A stretch of DNA of 38,985 bases, taken from assembly GCA_003427395.1 (NCBI GenBank), contig BFEA01000791.1:323215-362199 (forward strand). The letters are read 5' to 3'. Each line of letters begins with the position of its first letter. The stretch's first letter is position 1. Of this stretch, positions 20,551 to 30,544 are shown in pieces. The position numbers and the translations under genes are program-made. A model generated the notes under the pieces. It did not search any database. It had not been told where the DNA came from and saw nothing but the letters and a program-made list of their open reading frames with translations. Source of the DNA: Chara braunii. Lineage: Eukaryota; Streptophyta; Charophyceae; Charales; Characeae.

Positions 20551-22440
20551 TTCGGTATTCTACAAGGGGAGGATGAGAACGTGCGTTTGGGAGGAGGCAG
20601 TAGAGATCACATACATGACTTCTGATGCTTTGTGCACCAGCCAACCACACAAATGCTGAGGCATTCGAGTGTAAAAGCAGGCAAAATATATGTATGGAAG
20701 TATTGCTGCAAATGTGCCTATTTTCCTTTCGCTTTGTCTTTCTTTGCCGAGGGATTTCTGCTTCGCTGTATAAAAGAGATAAGGAGTGCCGCATTGGTCC
20801 AGTTGGCATGGTCGCTGATGCTACCGGCTGTCCCCTAGCCGGTATCGTCTCCCTGCAGGTCGGAAGCAGCCCCCGCATGTTCTCTCGTGAACACAGTTCT
20901 GGCTGCTACGGGGTTCCCCGTATGCCTACAAGTAGGAGTGGTGGTAGGTATGTAGTGTGAGGTGAAATTGAGAGAAGAATATAGCTTCCAAATAAAATAA
21001 AAATTTTTGGACTCTGAAAAATGGAGGACAATAACAACCTGCTATGATGTGGAGATAATATATGCATAAATTAGCGCAGTCGGCTTGGACTTGGACGTGT
21101 AACTGTCAAAATGCATGCTGTGCACCTAGCCGTAGACACCAATGTGCATTCTGACAGAGCTAGTTTGGTCTTTTTGAACTTAAAACGGGCTATAGAATTT
21201 CTGTTCACGTGGTGCTTCCGATAAGCACCAACTCGGCAATCAGAAGTTGAAAGTGAAAACGAACCATGCGGGCAAAACTAGCCATCTCATGGTTTTGAAA
21301 CGACAAGACCAGCCCAGTCAGAAAACACCTGGACGTCAGCGCTTCCAGTTGGCAGATAATGTACTTGGGCTTCAACATGTTCTGGTGGATTCTGAGCGGG
21401 GTCCCTACCTGTTTCTGCATTGCCATACCTGTGGAGGCAGTTGGTGCACTTTGGCCCATGTACACCCTTCCACGTGTGCCATTTTCCTTTGGGGGGACTA
21501 CCCTGGGGTATTGTGAACCCCACTGCCACTCTTTTAAGCTGGGGGGAGGGGGCAAATAACCTGAGGGTATTGTGGACCCCACACTCAATGAAATTGAGAA
21601 TCGCCCCTTGTCCACCTGTAGCAGTTCAGTTGCTGTTTGGGAGTGGAATGATGTCAGGCCCCACAAATGAGTGGAAATTGAAATTAATTGAAATTGAAAT
21701 GACCTTACTGTTAGTTGCTGGAGTTAGTGTCCGTACTTTTTCTATTTCTCAGGAGCCTACTGTCCCTTTGCATGCAGTTTTGGAAAGTGTGCAATGTCTG
21801 AGGAAGGCGTGGCACTTTAGTAGACTGGGCGTGGAGTCTTGGAGAAGGACATTGTGGAAAATCGGAATCCTGGCAATTGGTGTAAAACCCCCTGACGCAT
21901 TCCAGGGGTAAGACACGCCTTGCTCGGATTAAACCACAGGTACTTGAGAGTCGCTACCCTTCTATGGTCCTCTGTGGGTCTCTGAACACATTTTATCATC
22001 AACCCTTCTTTGGTCCTCTTTGGGCCTTTGAACCTAGGCTACCAGAGTGGCCCGGGACCACTTGCCCGGCCGGGCAAGAATATTTTAGAAACGAAAATTT
22101 TTTTCTTCAACTTTATTTTTATTTTAAATGCGGTAAAGAAGTTCGATGTGCCCTGAGGCAAAAGTTATTCAGCTTTTTTTGTTTTTTGTTTTTCCCTTCA
22201 CGAAAAGGCCGCCTTCTCCTCATCGGGGGACAGCCATCTACTTTTCTCTCACCTCACATATTTTTAACTGGTGTTACGAGTACTCCGAAGGCTATGTGGG
22301 GGACCCATGCAAGCATAGCTTTCTAAGTTTCTACCTCGTTTCGGTGAAGGGAGGTTACGGCTCTCGGTGGAGAGAGTTAAAGGCATGTTTGCCTTGTTGC
22401 CCTAGCGTTTAGGGCTTAGGGTTGGGGCCGCCGGTGGTGG
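20551..22440. other. Mostly unique non-coding intron sequence
   Basis: No gene is recognised. It contains a short direct repeat around GGGTATTGTG(A/G)ACCCCAC at 21504-21583 and a perfect 18-bp palindrome CTTGCCCGGCCGGGCAAG at 22061-22078. A T-rich stretch at 22086-22130 is unremarkable. Confidence 0.4.
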
Positions 22441-23020
22441 GGAAGATTAGGAGGGAGGCACAGTTCAGTTTATTTTTCCGGTTTTTTTTTTTTTTTTGGC
22501 TGAGACCCTCTTGGCCCTTGCACGACCGGGCCACCTGGGCGAAAAAGGTGACCCGGGCGAGCTGGCCGGTAGTCTACCTCCGAACGCATTTTCTCATGAA
22601 CGAGTTTAACTGGGCTCAGGCAGGCCCATACATCCACAAAAAGGCGAGTGAGCCCGTCCGTGAAAGGCCGGAAACGCCAGTGCAGTATCCGGCACACCTT
22701 CCTTGATTACTGGTGCTTTAAGAAATATATCGGCTGTAGATGAGGATGATCAATGACTGGCATCTCCTGATTCGTGCAAGTGGCACCTTGCTGGAGAACT
22801 CCCTTTTCTGAAGGAAAGGGCTGCCGGTCCTTTTTTTGATGATGAATACTGCCCGAATAGTGACGGAGATCATCCATCCACGTTTCAGGTACCATCTCTG
22901 AAGTCCCAATCCCAGGTACCATCTCCGGACTGCACCTAGTGGCCACGGTATGTGACTACTCGGATGCCTCCTTGACAGAGTCCTATTGCGAGTACTCCCT
23001 TGATTGGGGGGAGGCCTTCT
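22441..23020. other. Non-coding intron sequence with a small imperfect palindrome
   Basis: CCGGGCCACCT and AGGTGACCCGG form an imperfect inverted pair at about 22514-22546. AGGTACCATCTC is duplicated at about 22887 and 22914. I see no gene. Confidence 0.35.
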
Positions 23021-23025
23021 TGCAT

Positions 23026-23388
23026 TCTCTCTCTCTCTCTCTCTCTGTCTCTATCTCTTGCACAGCCAAATGGACGAGTGCTTGCATGTGTGCAAAGATG
23101 CACGCATGTGTTGATTGCTGACCGCTGTAATGCTATTACCCGCCATCGTTAACGTTACATGGGATTTGATCATTTTTTTAGCAACAATGGGGGTTATTTT
23201 ACCGCACAGGGACACTCAGGGGCATGAACACACTTGTGCAAACGCGAATGAACATGCATAGATATGGCACAGCACACTCACGTACACATGTACACACCCA
23301 CGTACACATGTACACACCCACGTACGTGTAGAGGGTAATGATGCTTGGGATTGATGTTGCATGAAGGATGGGACGTCTCCAGTATGCA

Positions 23389-23450
<62 letters not shown>

Positions 23451-23583
23451 GCACAGCTGCACTTTCTTGATATCCAATCTCCTAACGAATCCATGAAATT
23501 CTGATGAAATTTGTGGCACAGTCGTTTTTTGATTTCAAGCATGTGTGTGTATGAGTGGGGAGAGATTGCAGCATTTCCGTTGT

Positions 23584-23621
<38 letters not shown>

Positions 23622-23700
23622 CACACAGATCCACAGTCCTGGTGTCCAACGTCCTAACAAGTCTGTGCAATTATGACGGAGCTTGTAGCAAAGTCAGTTT
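23026..23700. repeat. CT microsatellites inside a ~180-bp tandem duplication
   Basis: CT runs lie at 23026-23047, 23391-23447 and 23586-23619. The two larger runs are each followed by related sequence (CGCACA, a CCTAAC motif about 45 bp on, then TGTGGCACAGTCGTTTTTTG or TGTAGCAAAGTCAGTTTTTG). The microsatellite and its flank were therefore duplicated together. A CACGTACACATGTACACACC duplication lies at about 23279-23322. Confidence 0.8.
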
Positions 23701-24034
23701 TTGGTTGGGGACATGGCAACACACAGGGTTAGCTTGTGTTTTATGCAGCTCACTCCCTCTCACAGAAACATACGCAAAGTTTGGCATGGGGTTCCATGCA
23801 CTCTCTTTGCTCTCTTATGATACAACCACACGTACACACACGCAACCGTACACACAATCACACAGAGGAAGAGACACTGTGCCAACATTTACAGGATGTG
23901 AATGACACTCTCCCTGTCTTTCTCAGGCAGGCAGGAGCTCTCTCTGTCTCTGTTGCACTTGCATGTGACGTTGAGGTTTGCACACCAACTCGTAAAATCG
24001 TCATTCAATGTGTATAGGTGCGAGTGTGGGAGAG

Positions 24035-24137
<103 letters not shown>

Positions 24138-24199
24138 GCCACTGCTTGCCCTGGCAGCTGAATAAAAAGGGCTACAGTGAGGACCGTCCAACTTGAGTA

Positions 24200-25260
24200 C
24201 CAGTACACTCGATGAAAGTCCTAAGGTTTGCTCTCTGGTTAGTAAGGTTTCTTGAAGTACCAGCGCTTATGACCCTTCACTTGCCAAGGCTAGAAATGCG
24301 CTGCGTGCCGATGAAAAACCAACCGGCATGTTTTCTTTATTGGCTGATGTCGCCAGCCCTGTAGCTACAGTAGGCCTTGCCATGAATGTCGTGGTGCATT
24401 AACGGCTGCGTTGGAGAAAACTGGCTGGGGAATGTACTGGTGGGTTAAGATGGGAAAGTGTACTGAAGTCTGAAACGTGATTGAAAGGGTGTGGGTCATT
24501 GTCCGTTATTTCTGGATCCCATGGTTGTCATTCCTGCTTGTGTCTGTTAGGGAAGTAGTAGTAGGTCACAACACTTTCAGCGGTACCCTGGCTTGAGATC
24601 TGACCAAGAAAAATGAGGAATAGATGGTACTTCAGATGGAAGAGATGATACTGGATGTTGATTGTCAGGAAGTGAAGATCAACCGAGGTGGAGCGGCTTC
24701 AGCAGAACCATGTGTAAAAAAGCTCAAAGTTCAAACTCTCCCGTCGACCAGGTTATGTGGAGTTGCTTGTCCACGAGCAGACTGAACTTCCTGTTAAGGA
24801 AGAAGAAAAGTGCACCAGGTAAGTCTGTGAAAGTCCGGTCAAAATCTTGAAGAATCTATGATCTGGCCTGACGTCGGTCCTAATGGCCCACGGCCTGGAT
24901 CATCTGGACAGTGTAATAAATCTTGCATCCCAGCGGTTGGGTCCTATCGGACCGACGGCTTGGATTGTTGTGTCCATGTAACAAATTATCGATCTGGGCT
25001 GTCAGACCTGCCCATGCTAGCCGCCTGGATCGAGGCAAAGACTTAAGAGCTTAAGCTTGCATGCGAATCCAGGCTGTTGGCCCAGTACCTCGGGCCCAAC
25101 GGCCCATATCTCGTGTCATCATTTGTCGTGTATGGTTGCCGTCGTCTGTAAACCTCTGCACTGCCAGCTGCTAGCCGTCCACCGCCACATGTTGTCGCTT
25201 GCCATTTGCCACATGTCATCAGTGGCCCGCGTGCAAGGCCTATACTTGCTATGCGCCGCT
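24200..25260. other. Non-coding intron sequence with a faint ~65-bp duplication
   Basis: GTCCTAATGGCCCACGGCCTGGAT (24877-24900) and GTCCTATCGGACCGACGGCTTGGAT (24941-24965) begin two degenerate copies. A third trace, GCCGCCTGGATCG, is at about 25019. I see no gene. Confidence 0.4.
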
Positions 25261-25359
25261 GCAAGGGGGAGAGAAGAGAGAGAGAGAGAGAATCTTTGAC
25301 TGTCTTTCTCCCTCGTTCTCGTTTGCTGATTCTTCTTCATTCCATGGTCAACCCCGTCC

Positions 25360-25920
25360 CTCCTCAGGCCCAACCTACTCCCTCCATCCGTTGTCCCCTT
25401 CCCCTTGCTCGGCCTATGTGTGATATCCAACTTCCTTCCTCAATCAGCCCTCCCTCCATCCAGCCTCCTCCGTAGGTCCACCTGACCTTCATCCCTGGAA
25501 CCTCCCTCCACCTGACCTACTTCCTTCAGTCCCACTTCCTCTGCCCAACCTCCTCCATCCCTCGGCCCTCCCTCCGCTGTTGTAGCTGCACCTCCTTCCT
25601 TGTGCCCTCTGCCTGCCTAACCTCGGTCCTCCCTCTGACCATCCTCTTGCCTGACTTCCTCCGTCCCTCCTTCCTCCTCCTGCACGACAGCCGCTTGACT
25701 CCCTCCCTTCCTTCGTCCTCCCTGCCTCCCCCGTCCCTCCCCTCCCTCGTCTTCCTGCCTGTCCTGCCGTCCCTCTGCCTGACCTCCTTCCTCTTTCATC
25801 CTCCCTCCCTCTCTCCTTCCTCCCGTCCCCCCTTCCTCTAACCTCTTCCTCCTTCGCTGCTGGGTCAGATCTCATCCCAACTTCCACCTGCCAAGCCCCC
25901 CCAACCTCTACCCGATGGCT
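25360..25920. repeat. Polypyrimidine tract (CCTCCCT-rich), ~550 bp
   Basis: The + strand is almost all C and T with scattered G/A. Motifs such as CCTCCCTCC, CCTCCTTCC and CCTGACCT recur irregularly. The - strand reads as a Gly/Arg/Glu-rich frame of 166 codons, which is compositional. Confidence 0.8.
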
Positions 25921-26035
25921 TTCTGCTGCTGCCACCGGCTTGCCCTCTGCCTGATGTTCTCCCTCCTCCGCCAGATTTGACTCCGGCATTTCACCCTTTT
26001 CACTGTATCTTCCCTCGTCTCCACCGCCTCAACTG

Positions 26036-26037
26036 TT

Positions 26038-26080
<43 letters not shown>

Positions 26081-26112
26081 TTCTCCACACGTTAATGTAT
26101 ACATAAGGAATG

Positions 26113-26152
<40 letters not shown>

Positions 26153-26400
26153 AGTATGCAAGCACGCAGCATACACAACATTTGTTGATCAATATATTCT
26201 CTGGAGCGCAGCAAACAGTCTCGGAATCAGAAGAGAGAGACTGAACTGACTGAAATCCGAGCATGCAAGCACACGGCATACATACAACATTTGTTGATCA
26301 CAGACGTACTCTGAAGCACAGCAAACAGTCTTGGAATTGGAAGAGGGACTCAAAACTCGTGGCATAAATACAACATTGGTGGATCGCAAACATACTCAGA
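26036..26400. repeat. GT/GA microsatellites followed by three ~100-bp tandem copies
   Basis: GT/GA runs lie at 26036-26080 and a GA run at 26117-26148. Units starting at about 26150, 26258 and 26347 share ATACAACATTTGTTGATC, TACTCTGAAGC-type strings, GCAAACAGTCT and GGAATYRGAAGAG. Confidence 0.8.
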
Positions 26401-27850
26401 AAATAGAGCAGGCAGACTCAGGATCATAATTTTTACTATAGAGATCGACGGAACAGCATTTCTCAGGAGACAAGTTCAGAGTACTCAGACTGCAAATGGG
26501 CGGGTCATTGCACACAGCACAAATTCAGGGATGATGACGAGGTCATGGATTCCCATGGAAAAACCTGAAACAGCTGGTAAACTACTGCAAAAATAGAAAA
26601 AAAATAAAAAAAACAAGAGCGAGTTCCGTCCTTTTTTCAAGTGAACTTAGCGAAGCTGCTACAAGTCTAGTTAAGTGATTAATGCACTCGGTACAAGTTG
26701 CCATTGTCCTCCTTTGGCTGCTTGTGTTGGTCGGATGTTCCCATGCACCACAAAAATGTTATATGAACATATGGCTGCCAAGATTGAACTGCATTGCATC
26801 GTTGAGGCTGGACACAGAGCAACAGTTGAGTTGTCGTGTCCCCTTGTGCCTGCTTTCCCTTCTTGTCCAGGTCTCGTCTTCAATCATCAACTTTGTTATG
26901 GTCATGGTTCTTAAGAAAGAAAAAAAAAGAGATTATGCCTGTCATCCTTGCAAGCGCCACCTTGTTTTTAATCGTCGTTGTTGCCACCTTGATCGTCATC
27001 TTTGTGGACCACATTGGTGTCCGACAGGCTACGATCTGACTGCAATCCGCCTTCCCCATCACTGTATGGAACTGGAAAGGTAGGGTGTGCATTCATAATC
27101 AGGGTGCATTGTGGTTGGGGGAAGAGGGCAGTGCTGACGCTTTGCCTTGACTATGTGATTGCCAGTCTCTTTGTTTGGGCATCCTCATGGCTTTCATGTC
27201 GTTGTGATGTGTATCATCACTTACATTTTTTTCAGGTGAGGTGAGAGCTGTCGCCGTCAGCAATACATCTATATATGATTGGCTTTTGAAAGTTTTAAAA
27301 TATGGGCAATCGGGTTTGTCTTCGTTTACAGTCGTGAACTAGTGGACACTAGTGGAAATTCTGCTTAAACCGCCAGTATATGGCCCCAGCCTGGCAAGAT
27401 TTCTTTTGTGGCCTACTGAAATTCTGGAGGCTTGGCCAATCTGGTTTGTCTTCGTTTATAGTCGTGAAATAGTGCACATCAGTGGAAATTCTGCTTCAAA
27501 CCGCCAGTATGCGGCTCCAGCCTGGCAAGATTTCTTCGTGGCCTACACCTAAAATTCCGGAGGCTAGGGGTTTCCAGGCCACAATTGCTGGTGACGCCAG
27601 CCAGAAAAGAAAAAAAGTGCGCTGGGGGCAGTTTCGTCAAAGCTTTGCGAGCCGCACTTCTCCGCTGGGCCTGGGTGTACCGGTAGTTATACTTCTCGTA
27701 GTCTTGTAAACTACTTGGTAAACTGCTAAGGTGCTGATCTGCTGCCAGCTTTGGCAGGAAGGCATGTGCTGTGCCGAGCGTGTGAGGGTCCTCGCCCTCA
27801 TCTGACAGCCATTTTTGTCTTGCGTCTTCTGCCGTGTATTTGCCTGTATT
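26401..27850. other. Non-coding end of intron 1 with dispersed repeat fragments
   Basis: A weak relative of the 12.7-kb repeat lies at about 27080-27125. A tandem pair at about 27340-27560 shares AGTGGAAATTCTGCTT, AAACCGCCAGTAT and CAGCCTGGCAAGATTTCTT. No gene is recognised. Confidence 0.45.
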
Positions 27851-27855
27851 TGCAG

Positions 27856-28082
27856 GAGACGGATGGTCTGAGCAACTCCTCCCCTCTGAATCGAATGTCA
27901 ACACCGGAATGGCCGGAGAGTGGTCATGTGAATGGCACATCCTCCAGTTCTGGCGCAGATGCAGTTGAGGATTTACGGATGCCTGGTAATTTTGTCCTGA
28001 ACGCTAAGCAGGACAGCAACGGGAATGGGACCACCTCCTCCCCTTCGGATCATGCCCTGGATGCGATGGATGCTCCCATGAG
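27856..28082 (+). CDS. Exon 2 of the spliced gene (75 residues plus two bases)
   Basis: The exon is bounded by a strong acceptor (long pyrimidine-rich tract, TTTGCAG|GAGACG) and a consensus donor (ATGAG|GTGAGT). It enters in phase 0, matching the end of exon 1. It leaves two bases that are completed by the first base of the next exon. The encoded segment is hydrophilic, rich in Ser, Asn, Asp and Gly, starts ETDGLSNSSPLNRMSTPEWPES and has no recognised domain; it is probably disordered linker. Membership in the same gene rests on phase compatibility, orientation and similar composition, not on a transcript. It could instead belong to a gene whose other exons I have not recognised. Confidence 0.5.
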
Positions 28083-28184
28083 GTGAGTTGACCGGTTGTG
28101 GGGAAATGTGAAAGACCTCCCGAGTGCTGTCTCCTGCTTACTTTACTAGAAGGAAAAAGTCTATTCTGTGAATTATTTAATCGG

Positions 28185-28645
28185 ATGTCTATATAGTGTA
28201 TAGATAATATAGTATATGTACGGCAACTAAACTCGCAAAATATAGTGTGACAATTTGGGACGAAGTGGGGTTTTATAAAATCGGTAATTTGCTCCAGATC
28301 AGCTCGAAGGGAAATCGATCAGGAGTCGGGAGTTCCCGTCTGAATCACTCTTTTTGCATACAGTTTGTCACAGTCATCATATGTCGATATAGTATATATA
28401 AACGCCAACTAAACGCCAACTAAACTCACAAAATATGGTGTGAGAATTTGGGACAAAGTGGGGTTTTATGAAATCGCTAATTTGCTCCAGATCAGTTCGA
28501 AGACAAATCGATCAGGATGCTTGAGGACCCGTATGAATCACTCTTGTTGCATACAGGTTGTCACAGCCCCTCGTTTGTTGTCCTTTTCTCCCTCTCTGCC
28601 TAGGGTTTACCCGGCAGTTCTGTTTGAGGATATGTATATCGCTCT
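28185..28645. repeat. Tandem duplication (~190 bp) joined to a hammerhead-array relative
   Basis: Two copies (about 28195-28370 and 28395-28560) share GGGGTTTTAT, AATTTGCTCCAGATCAG, AAATCGATCAGGA and GAATCACTCTT. The second runs into CCCCTCGTTTGTTGTCC, CTCCCTCTCTGCCTAGGGTTTAC and CTGTTTGAGGATATG, which match the spacer of the 18.5-kb hammerhead array. No CTGATGA core is present here. Confidence 0.6.
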
Positions 28646-29099
28646 ATCTGACAGACTCAGGCAAGGGTCTGAGAGGGGTGAGAAAGGGAATTGCAAGCTT
28701 ACTGTCAATCCTCCAAGGAGTAGATTCAGTGCTGTCAGGGGCCCTTCAGCCAAACGGAAGGAAGCGTGAGGGTGTATTTTTGACTTGCCGGTGGAAAGAA
28801 ACTGGACAGATGCTCCTCCCTAGCGGGCAGGACGGAAATGGAGCCAGGGCCATTAGGACCTGATACGATTTACATTTCAAGAGTAAAAAAAAATGGTAAT
28901 TGACTTCGTGTGTCTACATGGCAATGAATTTAAAAAAGGAACAGAGTGTGAGAAGTCATGGCATAAGGGGATAATCGGACCTTACAAGTAAAGACAGAGC
29001 ATAGACACAAGGAGATAATGGTTGTAAAGGTCGACGAGCATAAACAGTGTATGGGGTAATTGCACCAGTAGCAAACTGAAGTTCGTTATCGGTGTATTG

Positions 29100-29220
29100 G
29101 GCCCTCGCTGCACCACTCACCAAATACATAGACGACAAAAATTACGGCTGTGTACCTTTCCATTCTCGTGGAAAATTCTATTATCGTTTTGCACATTTGG
29201 CCAGTGGTGCGGCAAGGCCC
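29100..29220. mobile_element. MITE, family A copy 3 (~121 bp)
   Basis: The left end GGCCCTCGCTGCACCACTCA and the right end AGTGGTGCGGCAAGGCCC are imperfect inverted repeats related to the 4.2- and 12.3-kb elements. It has no coding capacity. Confidence 0.6.
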
Positions 29221-29379
29221 TTGGAGCTGAATTCAAATATATGCTTCATACTTGAAACCGCACGAGCCGCACATTCGTGTGGAGCTCGGTGCGGGGGGTG
29301 CCTGTGCGGAATCGTGCAGGTTTTTTATTTTTATTATTATTATTTTATCTTATTATTATTTTATCTTTTTTTGGGAGGG

Positions 29380-29795
29380 GGGACGGGGGAACGTATGACA
29401 GGAAGATGGGGATACGGCGAGGAGAGGGGGATATGGAGAGGAGGAGGAGGATGTGGACGAGGAGGACCGCAAGGATAGCGAGGACGACGAGGAGGATGTG
29501 TTGAGATGGGGGAGGAGAAGAGATGGACGGAGGGAAAAGAGGAAGGGCTGGAGGAGGACGAGTGGGAGGAGGAGACATGCACGGCGAGGAAGGGGAGGAC
29601 ATGAGGAAGGGGAGGACACGAGGAAGTGAAGGAGACGAGGAGGCATGGAAGATGAGGAAGTACGAGGAGATAAGGAGGATGAGGAAGGGCAGGAGGAGGA
29701 CGAACAGGAGGAGGAGGAGGAGGAGGAGGAGGAGACGAAAAGGAGAAGGGAGGAGGAGGCGTGGAGGATCAGGAAGGGAGGAAGAGCAATGTGAG
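29380..29795. repeat. Polypurine tract (GGA/GAGGAG-rich), ~410 bp
   Basis: The + strand is almost entirely A and G with a few C/T, and has a pure GGA block at about 29703-29735. Ser/Pro/Leu frames on the - strand are compositional. Confidence 0.8.
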
Positions 29796-30339
29796 GCAGT
29801 ACTCCTGTATTTTTTTTTTTCATCTCGCTTATAATTTTGGCGGGGGGCTCTAATGCACTGTTTCGACCCCGGCCTTTTTTTTTTTCTGAGGGGGGTGACG
29901 AGTCTTTCTCCGCACACGTTGTGCGCTGCACGGGATCGGTTGGGCGCGTGCGACGCACGTAGGGAACCTCCCGCACGACGTGCGCTTGCAAGTGTGATAT
30001 GCTTTGATGGAGCATTGCGTAATGGCATAAATTTGTTTTTTCTTTTTTTTCTAACTTGGCTATATTCTTCACTCATATACCTCACTCTGCCTAACCTTTC
30101 CAAGTCCAGCTTCGAGTATCCATTGTTGTAGCAGAACGATATCTATGTGCACGAGCTGGGGTGCCCTAAGAGTTATGGGTTGTCACCGACCTCTTCCCGT
30201 GTCTAAGTGCCGTAGTTTCTTCCTAACCTCGGGTAATGGGTGGGAGGGGAAGGAAGACCCTACCGAGCCGTACCGTTGGGGGGGGGAAGCCAACTTTCTC
30301 ATCTGGTGAACCTGTAACGAGCTGCAGGAGGCTGTGGGG

Positions 30340-30403
30340 GCTCGAATGAAGACCGTGGGGAATCAAACCTACAACCTCCTGTGACCTAGATCAGTTGGTA
30401 GAG
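30340..30403. repeat. tRNA-like arms in opposite orientation
   Basis: The B-box GGTTTGATTCC reads on the - strand at 30362-30372, while the A-box/D-arm TAGATCAGTTGGTAGAGCA reads on the + strand from 30388. In an intact tRNA gene both would lie on the same strand. It is an inverted or rearranged tRNA-derived fragment in the intron about 140 bp before exon 3. Confidence 0.45.
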
Positions 30404-30544
30404 CACAAAAGCGGCAATGGCAGCAGTTTCTAAAATGATAATGTTTGCAAAAAATTTGGCTGGATGTGTGACCAGATTTGCGGACACAAATGGAGTTGTA
30501 GCTACACACGCCTCCACAGTTCCTGCTGTGAATGGCATCAGCAG

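Noticed and set aside
25489-25989. - strand Gly/Arg/Glu-rich frame of 166 codons
   Set aside because: It is a complement of the polypyrimidine tract with no domain.
29345-30103. Two long - strand Ser/Pro/Leu frames
   Set aside because: They overlap each other in different frames and follow the polypurine tract composition.
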